NCBI GenBank assembly: GCA_017552985.1
Contig: JAFZNO010000100.1
Location: forward strand, 1 to 64,000
Source: Lachnospiraceae bacterium
Lineage (GTDB): Bacteria; Bacillota; Clostridia; Lachnospirales; Lachnospiraceae
DNA: 64,000 nucleotides
Direction: 5' to 3'
The notes beneath the pieces are model-generated. The model was given only the letters and a program-made list of their open reading frames with translations, was not told the origin of the DNA and did no database searches. Position 1 is the stretch's first letter. Each line of letters begins with the position of its first letter. Made by a program: the position numbers and the translations under genes. Shown here piece by piece: positions 9,165 to 17,737 of the stretch.

Positions 9165-9936
9165 CAATCTTCCCTACCTTTTCCTCATAGATTTCAAAGA
9201 AACGATCCTCCAGGGGCTTTCCTGCGCAAATGTTCTCCAGCGTGTCACAGGTCACCATCTTTCCTGCGATCACAATGCCAACCCTGTCGCAGATTTTCTC
9301 GATCAGACTAAAAATATGCGTCGATACGATGATGGTCTTGCCCTGGGACTTCAGATCCAACAGGAAATCCGTAACAACCTTGGCAGTGAGGACGTCGAGG
9401 CCGTTCGTCGGCTCGTCAAATATCACGACGTCCGGATCATGTACAAGACTGATCACAAGACTCACCTTCTGCTTCATGCCCGTAGAAAGATTTCCGACTT
9501 TGACCTCCGCAAAGCGATCGATCCCAAAGCGCTCAAATAATACTTTCTTTCTCTTCTCTATGGTGTCGGGATCAACGCCGTACAGTCTCGAAAAGAAATC
9601 AAACTGATAATTCGGCGTAAAGAAATCCTCCAGCTTTAATTCGCTGGTGAGGAATCCGATCTTGCTCCGCACCTGTTCCGGCTGGGATACAATGCTTGCA
9701 CCGTCCAGGATGGCATCCCCCGCGTCAGGCTTGATCAGCGTGGCAAGCATGCGGAGCGTCGTCGTCTTTCCTGCACCATTGGGACCAAGCAGTCCGAATA
9801 CCTCTCCCTTATATGCCGTAAAAGACAGACCGTCCACGGCCACCTTCACCTTTTCCTTTGTCTTCTCCAGTTTCTGCTGTTTTGCGGTAAGCTGGAATGT
9901 TTTTCGTAACCCATTTACTTGTAATAATTCTTCCAT
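9157..9936 (-). CDS. ABC transporter ATPase, NatA-like
   Basis: A 259-residue nucleotide-binding subunit with Walker A GPNGAGKTT, signature LSTGMKQKV, Walker B VVIFDEP, and the switch histidine in VSTHIF. It pairs with the downstream permease to form an exporter. ATG at 9936 is preferred to an upstream in-frame ATG because GGAGG lies four bases before it. A palindrome overlaps its promoter -35, suggesting repression by an unlinked regulator. Substrate specificity is inferred only from similarity to sodium exporters. Confidence 0.92.
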   Translation of the reverse strand: MEELLQVNGLRKTFQLTAKQQKLEKTKEKVKVAVDGLSFTAYKGEVFGLLGPNGAGKTTTLRMLATLIKPDAGDAILDGASIVSQPEQVRSKIGFLTSELKLEDFFTPNYQFDFFSRLYGVDPDTIEKRKKVLFERFGIDRFAEVKVGNLSTGMKQKVSLVISLVHDPDVVIFDEPTNGLDVLTAKVVTDFLLDLKSQGKTIIVSTHIFSLIEKICDRVGIVIAGKMVTCDTLENICAGKPLEDRFFEIYEEKVGKIDE

Positions 9937-9983
9937 AGTTCCTCCATCAAAACTCATATTGGATTTGTCATCCTCTGGAAATC

Positions 9984-10012
9984 ATCATAATATTAAATTG
10001 ACATATTGTCAA
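9984..10012 (-). promoter_or_regulatory. natAB-like promoter with palindromic -35
   Basis: Minus-strand TTGACA, 17 bp, TATGAT. The -35 lies within TTGACATATTGTCAA (9998-10012), a 6-3-6 inverted repeat that could be an operator. Confidence 0.7.
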
Positions 10013-10035
10013 GTATATTTTACTTTTTTATTTCA

Positions 10036-10068
10036 AAAAGAGGCTCCCCGTCATCGGGAAGCCTCTCA
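10036..10068 (-). terminator. Terminator of SPFH gene
   Basis: Minus-strand stem GAGGCTtCCC/GGGgAGCCTC followed by TTTTTG, just after the stop at 10086. Confidence 0.85.
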
Positions 10069-10085
10069 TTTACTCTAGTTTTAGA

Positions 10086-11483
10086 TTACTGAACAATGTC
10101 CTCGTCGCCGAAGGGATCGCCGCACTCAGGGCAGAACTTCGGAGGATTCTTGGGATCCTCAGGCATCCATCCGCACTTGTCGCACTTGTACTGAGGTACG
10201 CCTGCAGGCTTCTTCGCGCCACAGTTCGGGCAGAACTTACCCTGGTTTACTGCACCACAGGAGCAAGTCCATCCAGCGGGCTCCTCGGGCTTCTTGGAAC
10301 CACACTCAGGACAGAAGTTACCGGTTGCGGTTGCGCCGCAGGAGCAAGTCCATGCATTAGCGGGCTTCTGCGCTGCGGGCTGCATCTGAGGCTGCTGAGC
10401 TGCCTGCTGCTGACGCATTGCCTGGCCCTGTGCCATCAAGCTGTTGATGTCAAGTCCGCCGCCTGCGTTCTGCGCTGCGTTCATGCCCATAAATGCCATC
10501 ATGGGACCAGCGGAAGTATTGGAAGCTGCCATCTTCATTGCGTCTGCCTGTGCAACGCCTGCATATGCTGCAAGACGGGTAGGATCCATAAATGCTGCGT
10601 TCTTCTGAAGCTCTTTGATGGTCTTCTCATCTTCTTCGTCAGCTGATACGGACTCAACTGCGAACATGTAAATCTCAAGACCTCTCTTCTCTTTCCACTT
10701 CTCGGTCAGAACTTCGTTCATTGCGTCTGCAATGACTTCCGTCTGTCCAGGAAGCTGAGAATAACGGATTCCCATTGCGGAAACCTTCGCGAAAGCGGGC
10801 TGGATTGCGGAAAGCACTTCTGCCTTCAGCTGTCCGTCGATCTCGCTTCTGCGGAAATCGTTCTTCGTGTTACCTGCAACGTAGGTATAGAACGTAATGG
10901 GATCTGCGATGCGGTAGCTGTACTTACCGAATGCGCCGATGGATACGTCCATGTCGATGCCTGCACGCTCGTCAACCACGCGGAAAGGAACCTTCTTGGG
11001 AGTACCAAAGGTATTGCCGCTGATTTCCTTCGTGTTGATGTAGTAAACTCTCTGCTCCTTGCCGCTGTCGCCGCCAAAGGTGAAACGCTTTCCAATGTTC
11101 TTAAAGGTTTCCTTGATGGAATCGCCAAGGTTACCGGAGAAAATGGAAGGCTCGGAAGACTGATCATATACGTATTCGCCGGGAACCGCGCAAAGATCAA
11201 CCACGCGTCCCTGATCTACGATCAGCATACACTGTCCGTCTGCAACTGCGATAACGGAACCGTTGGTAATGATATTGTCATCACCCTTATTAGCGGATCT
11301 TCCCTCTGCCCTTCTGTGACCGCGAACCATCAGAGTGTCCTTATCGATCGCGTTACAATAAAAGAATTCCTTATACTGATTTGCTATGGTGCCAGCTACT
11401 GCTCCCACGCCTGCGCTAACTACGTTAGAAGCTGCGCCCTTAAGGCCGTCAACTGCGCCGCCAACAAGTGCTTTTAAACCCAT
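10086..11483 (-). CDS. SPFH domain protein with three C-terminal zinc ribbons
   Basis: A 465-residue protein of the YdjI/virion-core-like SPFH group. There is a Gly/Ala/Val-rich N-terminus (1-30), an SPFH domain (about 45-290), a Gln/Ala/Met-rich linker (about 320-375), then three zinc ribbons: CSCG..CPECG, CSCG..CPNCG and CDKCGW..CPECG. Such proteins are thought to form membrane-associated scaffolds; the family's B. subtilis member is linked to envelope stress. AGGAGG lies eight bases before ATG. It is monocistronic with its own promoter and terminator. No phage-shock gene sits beside it here. Confidence 0.85.
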   Translation of the reverse strand: MGLKALVGGAVDGLKGAASNVVSAGVGAVAGTIANQYKEFFYCNAIDKDTLMVRGHRRAEGRSANKGDDNIITNGSVIAVADGQCMLIVDQGRVVDLCAVPGEYVYDQSSEPSIFSGNLGDSIKETFKNIGKRFTFGGDSGKEQRVYYINTKEISGNTFGTPKKVPFRVVDERAGIDMDVSIGAFGKYSYRIADPITFYTYVAGNTKNDFRRSEIDGQLKAEVLSAIQPAFAKVSAMGIRYSQLPGQTEVIADAMNEVLTEKWKEKRGLEIYMFAVESVSADEEDEKTIKELQKNAAFMDPTRLAAYAGVAQADAMKMAASNTSAGPMMAFMGMNAAQNAGGGLDINSLMAQGQAMRQQQAAQQPQMQPAAQKPANAWTCSCGATATGNFCPECGSKKPEEPAGWTCSCGAVNQGKFCPNCGAKKPAGVPQYKCDKCGWMPEDPKNPPKFCPECGDPFGDEDIVQ

Positions 11484-11552
11484 TTCTGCTACCTCCTAAG
11501 TTTATTGTGGAATCATGGTAATCGAGCGTTTCTTTCGAAACCTCACGGACTA

Positions 11553-11581
11553 ATTATATAATTTTTCAGACTTTTCGTCAA
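11553..11581 (-). promoter_or_regulatory. SPFH gene promoter
   Basis: Minus-strand TTGACG, exactly 17 bp, TATAAT, about 70 bp before the start. Confidence 0.75.
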
Positions 11582-11643
11582 TCTTTATTACGTTATTTCA
11601 CAATACTTTTTGGAATTGCCACTTGCCGCGGTGCGCGTAAACC

Positions 11644-12339
11644 TTAGCCAACCATGTATCCCGTACCCCAGATCACCTTCAAATATCTGGGTTTCCTGGG
11701 ATTTAATTCAATCTTTTCGCGGATGTGACGCACGTGAACCGCAACGGTATTGTCCACGTCAACGGCCTGCATTTTCCAGATGTCTTCGTAGATCTGATGA
11801 ATGGAAAGCACCTTGCCCTTCTCTATGACCAGAAGCTTTAGGATTTCATATTCCGTAGGGGTCAGGCGCACTTCCCTGCCGTCCACGGTGACCTTTCTCT
11901 GCTCGTCATCGATTTCGAGCCCGTCCACCTTATAGATCTTGCTCAGATTCTTGCAGATCGCGGTGAGCTGCGTGTATCTTCTGAGCTGGGACTTGATCCT
12001 CGCCAGAATAACCAACGGGTTGTCATCCGCGGGCACGTAATCATCCGCGCCAATGCTCAGCGCCGCCACCTTGATCGTCTCATTGATCTGCTTTGCAACA
12101 ACCATGATTGGAAGCCGGCTCTGCTTGCGAAGATTTGCGATCATCAAAAGTCCCTCGCTCCATCCCTTCACGTCGCCCGCTCCGTCCAACAGCACCATCT
12201 GTACCTCTCGATTGCGGATATCCTCCAAAAGTGCCTTCTCCGAGCGCTCCTTCACAATGGAAATCTGTTCTCCCCTGCACAAAAGCTCCAACTTTTCAGC
12301 CACTCCCGTTTCATTCTGATAAACCGCTATCTTTTGCAT
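11644..12339 (-). CDS. OmpR/PhoB-family regulator with atypical receiver
   Basis: A 231-residue transcription factor. The N-terminal receiver-like domain (1-115) keeps an aspartate in VLLDGAGD but lacks the acidic pair after the first strand (KIAVYQNE instead of a DD/DE motif), so normal Mg2+-dependent phosphorylation is doubtful. The C-terminal winged helix (about 130-231) is typical: LTPTEYEILKLL, VDVDNTVAVHVRHIREKIE and VWGTGY-like IWGTGYMVG. The ATG at 12339 has GAGG eight bases upstream; a GTG nine bases earlier has none. No histidine kinase is adjacent. It may respond to redox or protein contact instead. Confidence 0.85.
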   Translation of the reverse strand: MQKIAVYQNETGVAEKLELLCRGEQISIVKERSEKALLEDIRNREVQMVLLDGAGDVKGWSEGLLMIANLRKQSRLPIMVVAKQINETIKVAALSIGADDYVPADDNPLVILARIKSQLRRYTQLTAICKNLSKIYKVDGLEIDDEQRKVTVDGREVRLTPTEYEILKLLVIEKGKVLSIHQIYEDIWKMQAVDVDNTVAVHVRHIREKIELNPRKPRYLKVIWGTGYMVG

Positions 12340-12387
12340 ACTTTCCACCTCGTCCTCTCTCTTCTAATCGTCTTCTAAAAAATTCCA

Positions 12388-12431
12388 TAAAAAATTGCCT
12401 TCTACAACATAAGACGATTTGTAGAAGGCAT
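12388..12431 (-). terminator. Terminator of the tig-clp operon
   Basis: Minus-strand GCCTTCTACA/TGTAGAAGGC stem, then AATTTTTT. It follows the last gene of the operon (stop at 12466). Confidence 0.8.
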
Positions 12432-12465
12432 CCGTTACCATTTTTTATGAATCTTTAGAAATTCT

Positions 12466-13653
12466 TTAGTTTTTGAGTTTTTCTTCGATGATTTTTTCTT
12501 CCTCTTCTTCCTCTTCCCGGATCTCTTCAAGATCCTCAGGCGTCAGGCGGCGGAAATGATTAATGCCGGAAATCAAAAGCTTTGCCGAATTGATTGTCAC
12601 GTCAAACACGCCTCCCTCATACAGCGAGAACAAGATCAGTCCCACGGGAACGGCGATGATCATGCCGATCACGCCTCCAAACTGGAATCCTATGTATAGG
12701 AGAAACAGCGTGGGCAGCGGAGCAACTCCGATGGAATCGCCCACGATCTTTGGCTGGATGATCTGGCGAAGCAGCTGTCCAAGTCCCCAGATGATCAACA
12801 GACCAATGGCCATTTGGTAGTCGCCGCCAACGATCTTGACGATGGCCCAGGGAACCATGACTGCACCCGCTCCAAAGAACGGCAGGAAATCCAAAAAGGC
12901 AACTCCCAGCGCGATCAAAAGCAGGTACTTCACCTTCAGGATCCAAAAGCCAACCACCAAAACGAGATATACCCAGACCTCAATCTTAAACTGCGCTTTC
13001 ACGTAACCGCCTACGGCCTGGACCAGACTTTTCCTGATCAGCTGGTAGCGGTCCTGCACCACCTTCGGTACGTGACGGCTGCACCATTCATTGATCTTCT
13101 TGCGGTCCGCCACAAACAAGTAGGAAGAAAGCAACGCCATGATCACGCCGATCAGAAGCGTTGGCAGATACTTTGCAAAGTTACCCACCGCAGTAAGCGT
13201 AGGCGAACCCAGCTTTCCAAGGAATTCCGCGGCATAGGCTTTCAGCTGCTCTGCGGAGCCGTCCAGATTCTCACGCACGTTGGATGGAAGGGACAAATAG
13301 ACCTTTTCCAGGCGATCGCCCAATTCATATGCGGCCTTCTTGATCTCTTCCCAGATTTCCGGGAAGGATTGCACAAGACCCGTTCCCTCACGGATCAGGA
13401 TCGATCCCAACCCATAAAAGGCAAAGACGATCAGCGCGATCACGGCCACGATCACGACGGCGGAACCCGCTTTCCTCTTGATCTTCATCTTTTCCTCGAA
13501 GAATTTCACCGGCGGACCGGCCATCCAGGCGATCACCCAACCTATCACAAAGGGGGCAAAGAAAGCCAAAAGCCAGGGAAGCATAAAAACGCAAAGCAGC
13601 ACGACCGCTATGGTGATCATTATATTCACAATGGCCTTGCAATACTTTTTCAT
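12466..13653 (-). CDS. AI-2E/PerM-family membrane permease
   Basis: A 395-residue UPF0118 protein with about eight membrane helices: two near the N-terminus (ITIAVVLLCVFMLPWLLAFF and following), a soluble helical region, then a cluster from about 150 to 350 ending in a highly acidic tail (EEIREEEEEEE). The family contains YtvI/PerM and Na+/H+ antiporter-like members. The AI-2 exporter name comes from one member and should not be read as evidence of signalling here. Its ATG overlaps the engB stop, so it is part of the tig-clpP-clpX-engB operon. Confidence 0.88.
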   Translation of the reverse strand: MKKYCKAIVNIMITIAVVLLCVFMLPWLLAFFAPFVIGWVIAWMAGPPVKFFEEKMKIKRKAGSAVVIVAVIALIVFAFYGLGSILIREGTGLVQSFPEIWEEIKKAAYELGDRLEKVYLSLPSNVRENLDGSAEQLKAYAAEFLGKLGSPTLTAVGNFAKYLPTLLIGVIMALLSSYLFVADRKKINEWCSRHVPKVVQDRYQLIRKSLVQAVGGYVKAQFKIEVWVYLVLVVGFWILKVKYLLLIALGVAFLDFLPFFGAGAVMVPWAIVKIVGGDYQMAIGLLIIWGLGQLLRQIIQPKIVGDSIGVAPLPTLFLLYIGFQFGGVIGMIIAVPVGLILFSLYEGGVFDVTINSAKLLISGINHFRRLTPEDLEEIREEEEEEEKIIEEKLKN

Positions 13654-14246
13654 GCTTCTCCCCCAAAAATCGTCTGATCCAAAAGCGCGTAGATCTCATC
13701 CCTTCCCTGCTTTGTCTCTGCGGAAAAAGGAATGATCAGCGTCTCCTTGGACGCCTTAAGGCCTTCCCGGATCAGCTTCACCTGCTTCTGTGTCTGACTG
13801 CGGTTGATCTTATCTAGCTTCGTCGCGATGACCACGGGCTGGAATCCCATGTTCCGGACCCAGTCAAACATGGTGCGGTCATTCTCCGAAGGCTCGTGCC
13901 GGATGTCCACCAGCAAAAACACAAGTTTAAGCTGTTTGCTCTTCTTCAAGTAATTCTCGATCATCTTGCCCCATTTTGCCTTCAGCTCCTGGCTGACCTT
14001 TGCATAGCCATAGCCCGGAAGATCCACAAAATAAAGGGCATCATTTACGTTGTAAAAATTTATGGTCTGGGTTTTCCCGGGCTGGGAACTGGTCCTCGCA
14101 AGGGATTTCCGGTTCATCAACGCATTGATCAGGGAACTCTTCCCCACGTTGCTCTTCCCGGAAAATGCCACCTCGGGATAAGGATTGTCCGGAATCTTAC
14201 TCGTGATGCCGCAAACCGTCTCCAGACTCACGTTCTTTATCACCAT
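13650..14246 (-). CDS. engB: Ribosome-biogenesis GTPase EngB (YsxC/YihA)
   Basis: A 198-residue essential GTPase that assists assembly of the large ribosomal subunit. G1 SGKSNVGKSS (about 30-39), G3 DLPGYG, G4 ATKLDK and G5 FSAE are all present at the usual positions. Length is normal. AGAGGAA precedes ATG. It lies 14 bp after clpX and overlaps the next gene by four bases. In many Firmicutes lonA sits between clpX and engB; it is absent here. Confidence 0.97.
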   Translation of the reverse strand: MVIKNVSLETVCGITSKIPDNPYPEVAFSGKSNVGKSSLINALMNRKSLARTSSQPGKTQTINFYNVNDALYFVDLPGYGYAKVSQELKAKWGKMIENYLKKSKQLKLVFLLVDIRHEPSENDRTMFDWVRNMGFQPVVIATKLDKINRSQTQKQVKLIREGLKASKETLIIPFSAETKQGRDEIYALLDQTIFGGEA

Positions 14247-14260
14247 ACGTCGTTCCTCTT

Positions 14261-15523
14261 TTATTTCCCTACAACCTTCTTCTCCCTGCGGATGATGGTC
14301 GGCTCAGCGGTACCTTCCACCGCGTCCTTCGTGATCACGCAGCGTCCGATGGTATCGTCTGAAGGGATCTCATACATGGTATCCATCATAACGTTCTCCA
14401 AGATAGAGCGAAGTCCCCTGGCGCCCGTCTTTCTGTCAAATGCCTTCTGGGCGATCACGTCAACCGCATCGTCCTCAAAGGTAAGCTTTACCGCATCCAT
14501 CTCAAAGAGCTTCTGGTACTGCTTGATCAAAGCATTCTTCGGCTCCGTGAGGATCCGGATCAAAGCCTCTTTGTCCAATCCGCGCAGGGAAACGTTGATG
14601 GGCACGCGTCCCACAAACTCAGGGATCAGTCCGAATTTCGTCAGATCCTGCGGCACCACTTCTGCCAACAGGTCGCTGATCTCCTTGTTTGACTTCTGGG
14701 TACCTTCCGTGTTAAAGCCGATGGACTTGCGGTCCAGTCTGGCCTCCACGATCTTCTCAAGGCCGTCAAAGGCGCCGCCGCAGATGAAGAGGATGTTCGT
14801 CGTGTCGATCTGGATCAGCTCCTGATGGGGATGCTTTCTTCCTCCCTGGGGCGGAACGCTGGCTACCGTTCCCTCAATGATCTTAAGAAGCGCCTGCTGC
14901 ACGCCCTCACCCGATACGTCACGCGTGATGGACACGTTCTCACTCTTCTTCGTGATCTTGTCAATCTCGTCAATGTAGACAATGCCGTACTGTGCGCGCT
15001 CCACGTCGTAATCTGCCGCCTGGATAAGCTTAAGGAGAATGTTCTCCACGTCCTCACCCACGTAGCCCGCCTCCGTCAGCGTCGTCGCGTCAGCGATCGC
15101 AAACGGTACGTTGATGATCTTTGCCAGGGTCTGCGCGAGATACGTCTTGCCGGAACCAGTCGGTCCGATCATGATGATGTTACTCTTTTGGAGCTCCACG
15201 TCTCCCACCGTCTTGGGTGCCGTTACTCTCTTGTAGTGATTGTAAACAGCCACGGAGAGCACCTTCTTGGCCTCCTCCTGCCCAATGACGTAATCATCAA
15301 GGAATTGCTTGATCTCCTTGGGTTTCAACAGATTAATGTCAAGAGGACCTTCTTCGGTTACGTCGTCGTCCTCCAATTCCTCTTCCAGGATGTCCGCACA
15401 GATGTCCACGCATTCATCGCAGATGTAAACGCCGGTAGGGCCCGCGATCAGCTTGCGGACCTGTCCCTGGTGCTTTCCGCAAAAGGAACACTTTACGTCG
15501 TCATCAGAAAATTTTCCTGCCAT
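14261..15523 (-). CDS. clpX: ATP-dependent Clp protease ATPase subunit ClpX
   Basis: A 420-residue AAA+ unfoldase that feeds substrates to ClpP. It has an N-terminal C4 zinc-binding domain (CSFCGKH..CDECVD, about 12-40), Walker [11 protein letters not shown], Walker B IVYIDEID, a sensor region and the C-terminal small domain with [12 protein letters not shown] lies seven bases before ATG. It follows clpP by 14 bp in the same operon, giving a complete ClpXP protease. Confidence 0.98.
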   Translation of the reverse strand: MAGKFSDDDVKCSFCGKHQGQVRKLIAGPTGVYICDECVDICADILEEELEDDDVTEEGPLDINLLKPKEIKQFLDDYVIGQEEAKKVLSVAVYNHYKRVTAPKTVGDVELQKSNIIMIGPTGSGKTYLAQTLAKIINVPFAIADATTLTEAGYVGEDVENILLKLIQAADYDVERAQYGIVYIDEIDKITKKSENVSITRDVSGEGVQQALLKIIEGTVASVPPQGGRKHPHQELIQIDTTNILFICGGAFDGLEKIVEARLDRKSIGFNTEGTQKSNKEISDLLAEVVPQDLTKFGLIPEFVGRVPINVSLRGLDKEALIRILTEPKNALIKQYQKLFEMDAVKLTFEDDAVDVIAQKAFDRKTGARGLRSILENVMMDTMYEIPSDDTIGRCVITKDAVEGTAEPTIIRREKKVVGK

Positions 15524-15537
15524 TCCTAAACTCCTTA

Positions 15538-16128
15538 TTATGCGTTATCGTGGGAGGTGATCACCTTGTCCACAAGGCCATACTCCATAGCCTCCTGCGC
15601 GCTCTTCCAATTGTCTCTGTCCGTGTCAGCGCAGATGGTCTCATAATCCTGGCCAGTCATCTCTGCCAGCATGCGGTTCATCTTTTCTTTCGTCTTCAGG
15701 ATGTGCTTAGCGGCGATCTCGATCTCCGTTGCCTGACCCTGGGTTCCGCCGAGAGGCTGATGGATCATGATCTCAGCATTGGGAAGCGCGAAACGCTTTC
15801 CCTTTGCACCGCTTGCGAGAAGGAACGCGCCCATGCTTGCTGCCATGCCGATGCAGACGGTGGAAACGTCACACTTTACGTACTGCATGGTGTCATAGAT
15901 GGCCATGCCTGCGGAAATGCTGCCTCCGGGGCTGTTGATGTACAGATGAATGTCCTTGTCGGGATCCTCTGCCTCGAGGAAAAGAAGCTGTGCCACAACG
16001 ATGCTCGCGGACACGTCATTTACTTCCTCTCCGAGGAAAACGATTCTATCCTTCAAAAGTCTGGAGTAGATGTCATAAGATCTCTCTCCCTTGCTGGTCT
16101 GTTCAATGACGTAAGGTACTAAACTCAT
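15538..16128 (-). CDS. clpP: ATP-dependent Clp protease proteolytic subunit ClpP
   Basis: A 196-residue serine protease that forms a tetradecameric chamber. Catalytic Ser lies in [11 protein letters not shown] (about 97), His in IMIHQPLGG (about 122), and Asp near DTDRDN (about 171). The N-terminus [20 protein letters not shown] is canonical with the propeptide-like short leader. AGGA lies seven bases upstream. It is second in the operon after tig, with a 176-bp gap that contains the hairpin at 16236. Confidence 0.98.
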   Translation of the reverse strand: MSLVPYVIEQTSKGERSYDIYSRLLKDRIVFLGEEVNDVSASIVVAQLLFLEAEDPDKDIHLYINSPGGSISAGMAIYDTMQYVKCDVSTVCIGMAASMGAFLLASGAKGKRFALPNAEIMIHQPLGGTQGQATEIEIAAKHILKTKEKMNRMLAEMTGQDYETICADTDRDNWKSAQEAMEYGLVDKVITSHDNA

Positions 16129-16235
16129 ATGTTTATCCTGCCTTTCTTTCTAAAATCATACCATTATCTAGCATATCCCATCTTGGCTTTTTTTTCAACG
16201 AAAACCATGGAAATTTATGAAAGTTTAAGTTTTCT

Positions 16236-16273
16236 AAGAAAAGGGCTGCGCCGGAAACTGACGCAGCCCTTTA
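16236..16273 (-). terminator. Hairpin between tig and clpP
   Basis: Minus-strand GGGCTGCG/CGCAGCCC stem with TTTTCTT. It lies between tig and clpP, so it probably ends or attenuates tig transcripts and may make clpP expression partly independent. I saw no clear clpP promoter. Confidence 0.75.
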
Positions 16274-16304
16274 TGCTTTCATGTCTCATGAAAAATCAAG
16301 TATT

Positions 16305-17591
16305 TTATGCCTCCTTGGCATTCTCTACGATAAACTCCTGTGCCTTCTTGATGCAAACGTCCTCCATAACGGACTTCTTGCCCTTCTCGCCAAGGAGCTC
16401 TTTTGCCTTGTCAGCCTCGATGCCATAAGCCTCAGCCATGGTCTTGATCTCAGCTTCGAAGTCTTCCTCGGTGGCAACGATGTTCTCAGCCTTAGCAACT
16501 GCCTCAAGTACCAGACGGCCCTTGATGCGGCTCTCAGCCTGGGGCTTCAGCTGCTCCATCAGCGTGTCTGCGTCAAGACCAGTGTACTGCATGTACTGCT
16601 CAAGATTCAGGCCCTGTGCCTGCATGTTCTGAGCGTACTCGTCAAGGATCTGTCTCTGCATGGTGGTAACCATTGCTTCAGGGATGTCCATGGTGGCATT
16701 ATTCACAACGGCGTCGATCACGGCGTCGATCTTTTCTCTCTTTGCGTTAGAAGCCTTTCTCTCCTCGAGGTTCTTCTTCACGTCAGCCTTGTACTCCTCA
16801 AGGGTATCAAACTCGGAAACCTCTGCTGCGAACTCGTCGTCCAGCTCAGGAAGCTCCTTCTCCTTGATCTCCTTAACGGTGCACTTAAACACTGCAGCCT
16901 TGCCTGCAAGCTCAGATGCCTGATAATCCTCAGGGAAGGTTACGTTAACGTCAATTTCCTCGTTCAGGTTTGCGCCAACCAGTCCCTCTTCAAAACCAGG
17001 GATGAATGCGCCGGAGCCGATGGTCAAAGGATAATTCTCGCCCTTGCCGCCGTCAAATGCTACGCCGTCAACAAATCCCTCGAAGTCAATGATGGTCTCG
17101 TCGCCAGGCTTTACGGGTCTGTCGGTGATCACGATCGCTCTTGCGTTACTCTCGCGCTCCTTGTCGATGGCAGCCATAACCTCATCGTCGGTAACCTCGG
17201 TATCTGCCTTGGCAACTTCAACGCCCTTGTACTCGCCAAGCGTTACTTCAGGCTTGAGTGCAACCTCTGCGGTAAAGGTCATGCCCTTTCCTGCCTCGAT
17301 GGAAGTAACCTCGATCTTGGGAGAGGATACGATATCCTCCTCGCACTCTTCCAAAGCCTTGTCATATGCTTCGGGGATCAGCGCGTTGGCTGCATCTTCA
17401 TAAAACACTGCTTCGCCGTACATCTTCTCGATCAGCTTGCGGGGCACCTTGCCCTTGCGGAATCCGGGAACGCTAATCTTACCCTTATTCTTCTGATAAG
17501 CCTTCTCGATTGCCTTCTCCAGCTCTTCCGCACCAACCTCGATGGTCAGCTTCGCCATGTTGTGCTCTAACTTCTCAACTTGTAAACTCAT
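16305..17591 (-). CDS. tig: Trigger factor
   Basis: A 428-residue ribosome-bound chaperone with peptidyl-prolyl isomerase activity. The ribosome-docking loop GFRKGKVP (about 42-49), a FKBP-type domain (about 150-245, with FEGFVDGVAFDGGKGENYPL-type strand) and the helical C-terminal arms are visible. Length is normal. AAGGAGGA precedes ATG. It heads the tig-clpP-clpX-engB operon behind its own promoter. Confidence 0.97.
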   Translation of the reverse strand: MSLQVEKLEHNMAKLTIEVGAEELEKAIEKAYQKNKGKISVPGFRKGKVPRKLIEKMYGEAVFYEDAANALIPEAYDKALEECEEDIVSSPKIEVTSIEAGKGMTFTAEVALKPEVTLGEYKGVEVAKADTEVTDDEVMAAIDKERESNARAIVITDRPVKPGDETIIDFEGFVDGVAFDGGKGENYPLTIGSGAFIPGFEEGLVGANLNEEIDVNVTFPEDYQASELAGKAAVFKCTVKEIKEKELPELDDEFAAEVSEFDTLEEYKADVKKNLEERKASNAKREKIDAVIDAVVNNATMDIPEAMVTTMQRQILDEYAQNMQAQGLNLEQYMQYTGLDADTLMEQLKPQAESRIKGRLVLEAVAKAENIVATEEDFEAEIKTMAEAYGIEADKAKELLGEKGKKSVMEDVCIKKAQEFIVENAKEA

Positions 17592-17700
17592 GACAATTCT
17601 TCCTCCTTAAAATCCCTTATGTATCTTCATTTCCTTCGCTTTTCCATTGATTTTTTGTCCTTGCGACCTGGAAAACAGACACAATAACAGTCAATTAAGG

Positions 17701-17729
17701 ATTATAACATAAGTGCAAGAAAAAAACAA
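17701..17729 (-). promoter_or_regulatory. tig promoter
   Basis: Minus-strand TTGTTT, 17 bp, TATAAT, about 110 bp upstream of the start codon. Confidence 0.6.
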
Positions 17730-17737
17730 ATATTTTT

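Noticed and set aside
12466-13653. AI-2 quorum-signal exporter
   Set aside because: Family name only; no luxS or lsr genes nearby and most members have other roles.
16281-17570. Plus-strand frame of about 429 codons
   Set aside because: Antisense of trigger factor; Leu/Cys-rich translation typical of reverse-frame artefacts.
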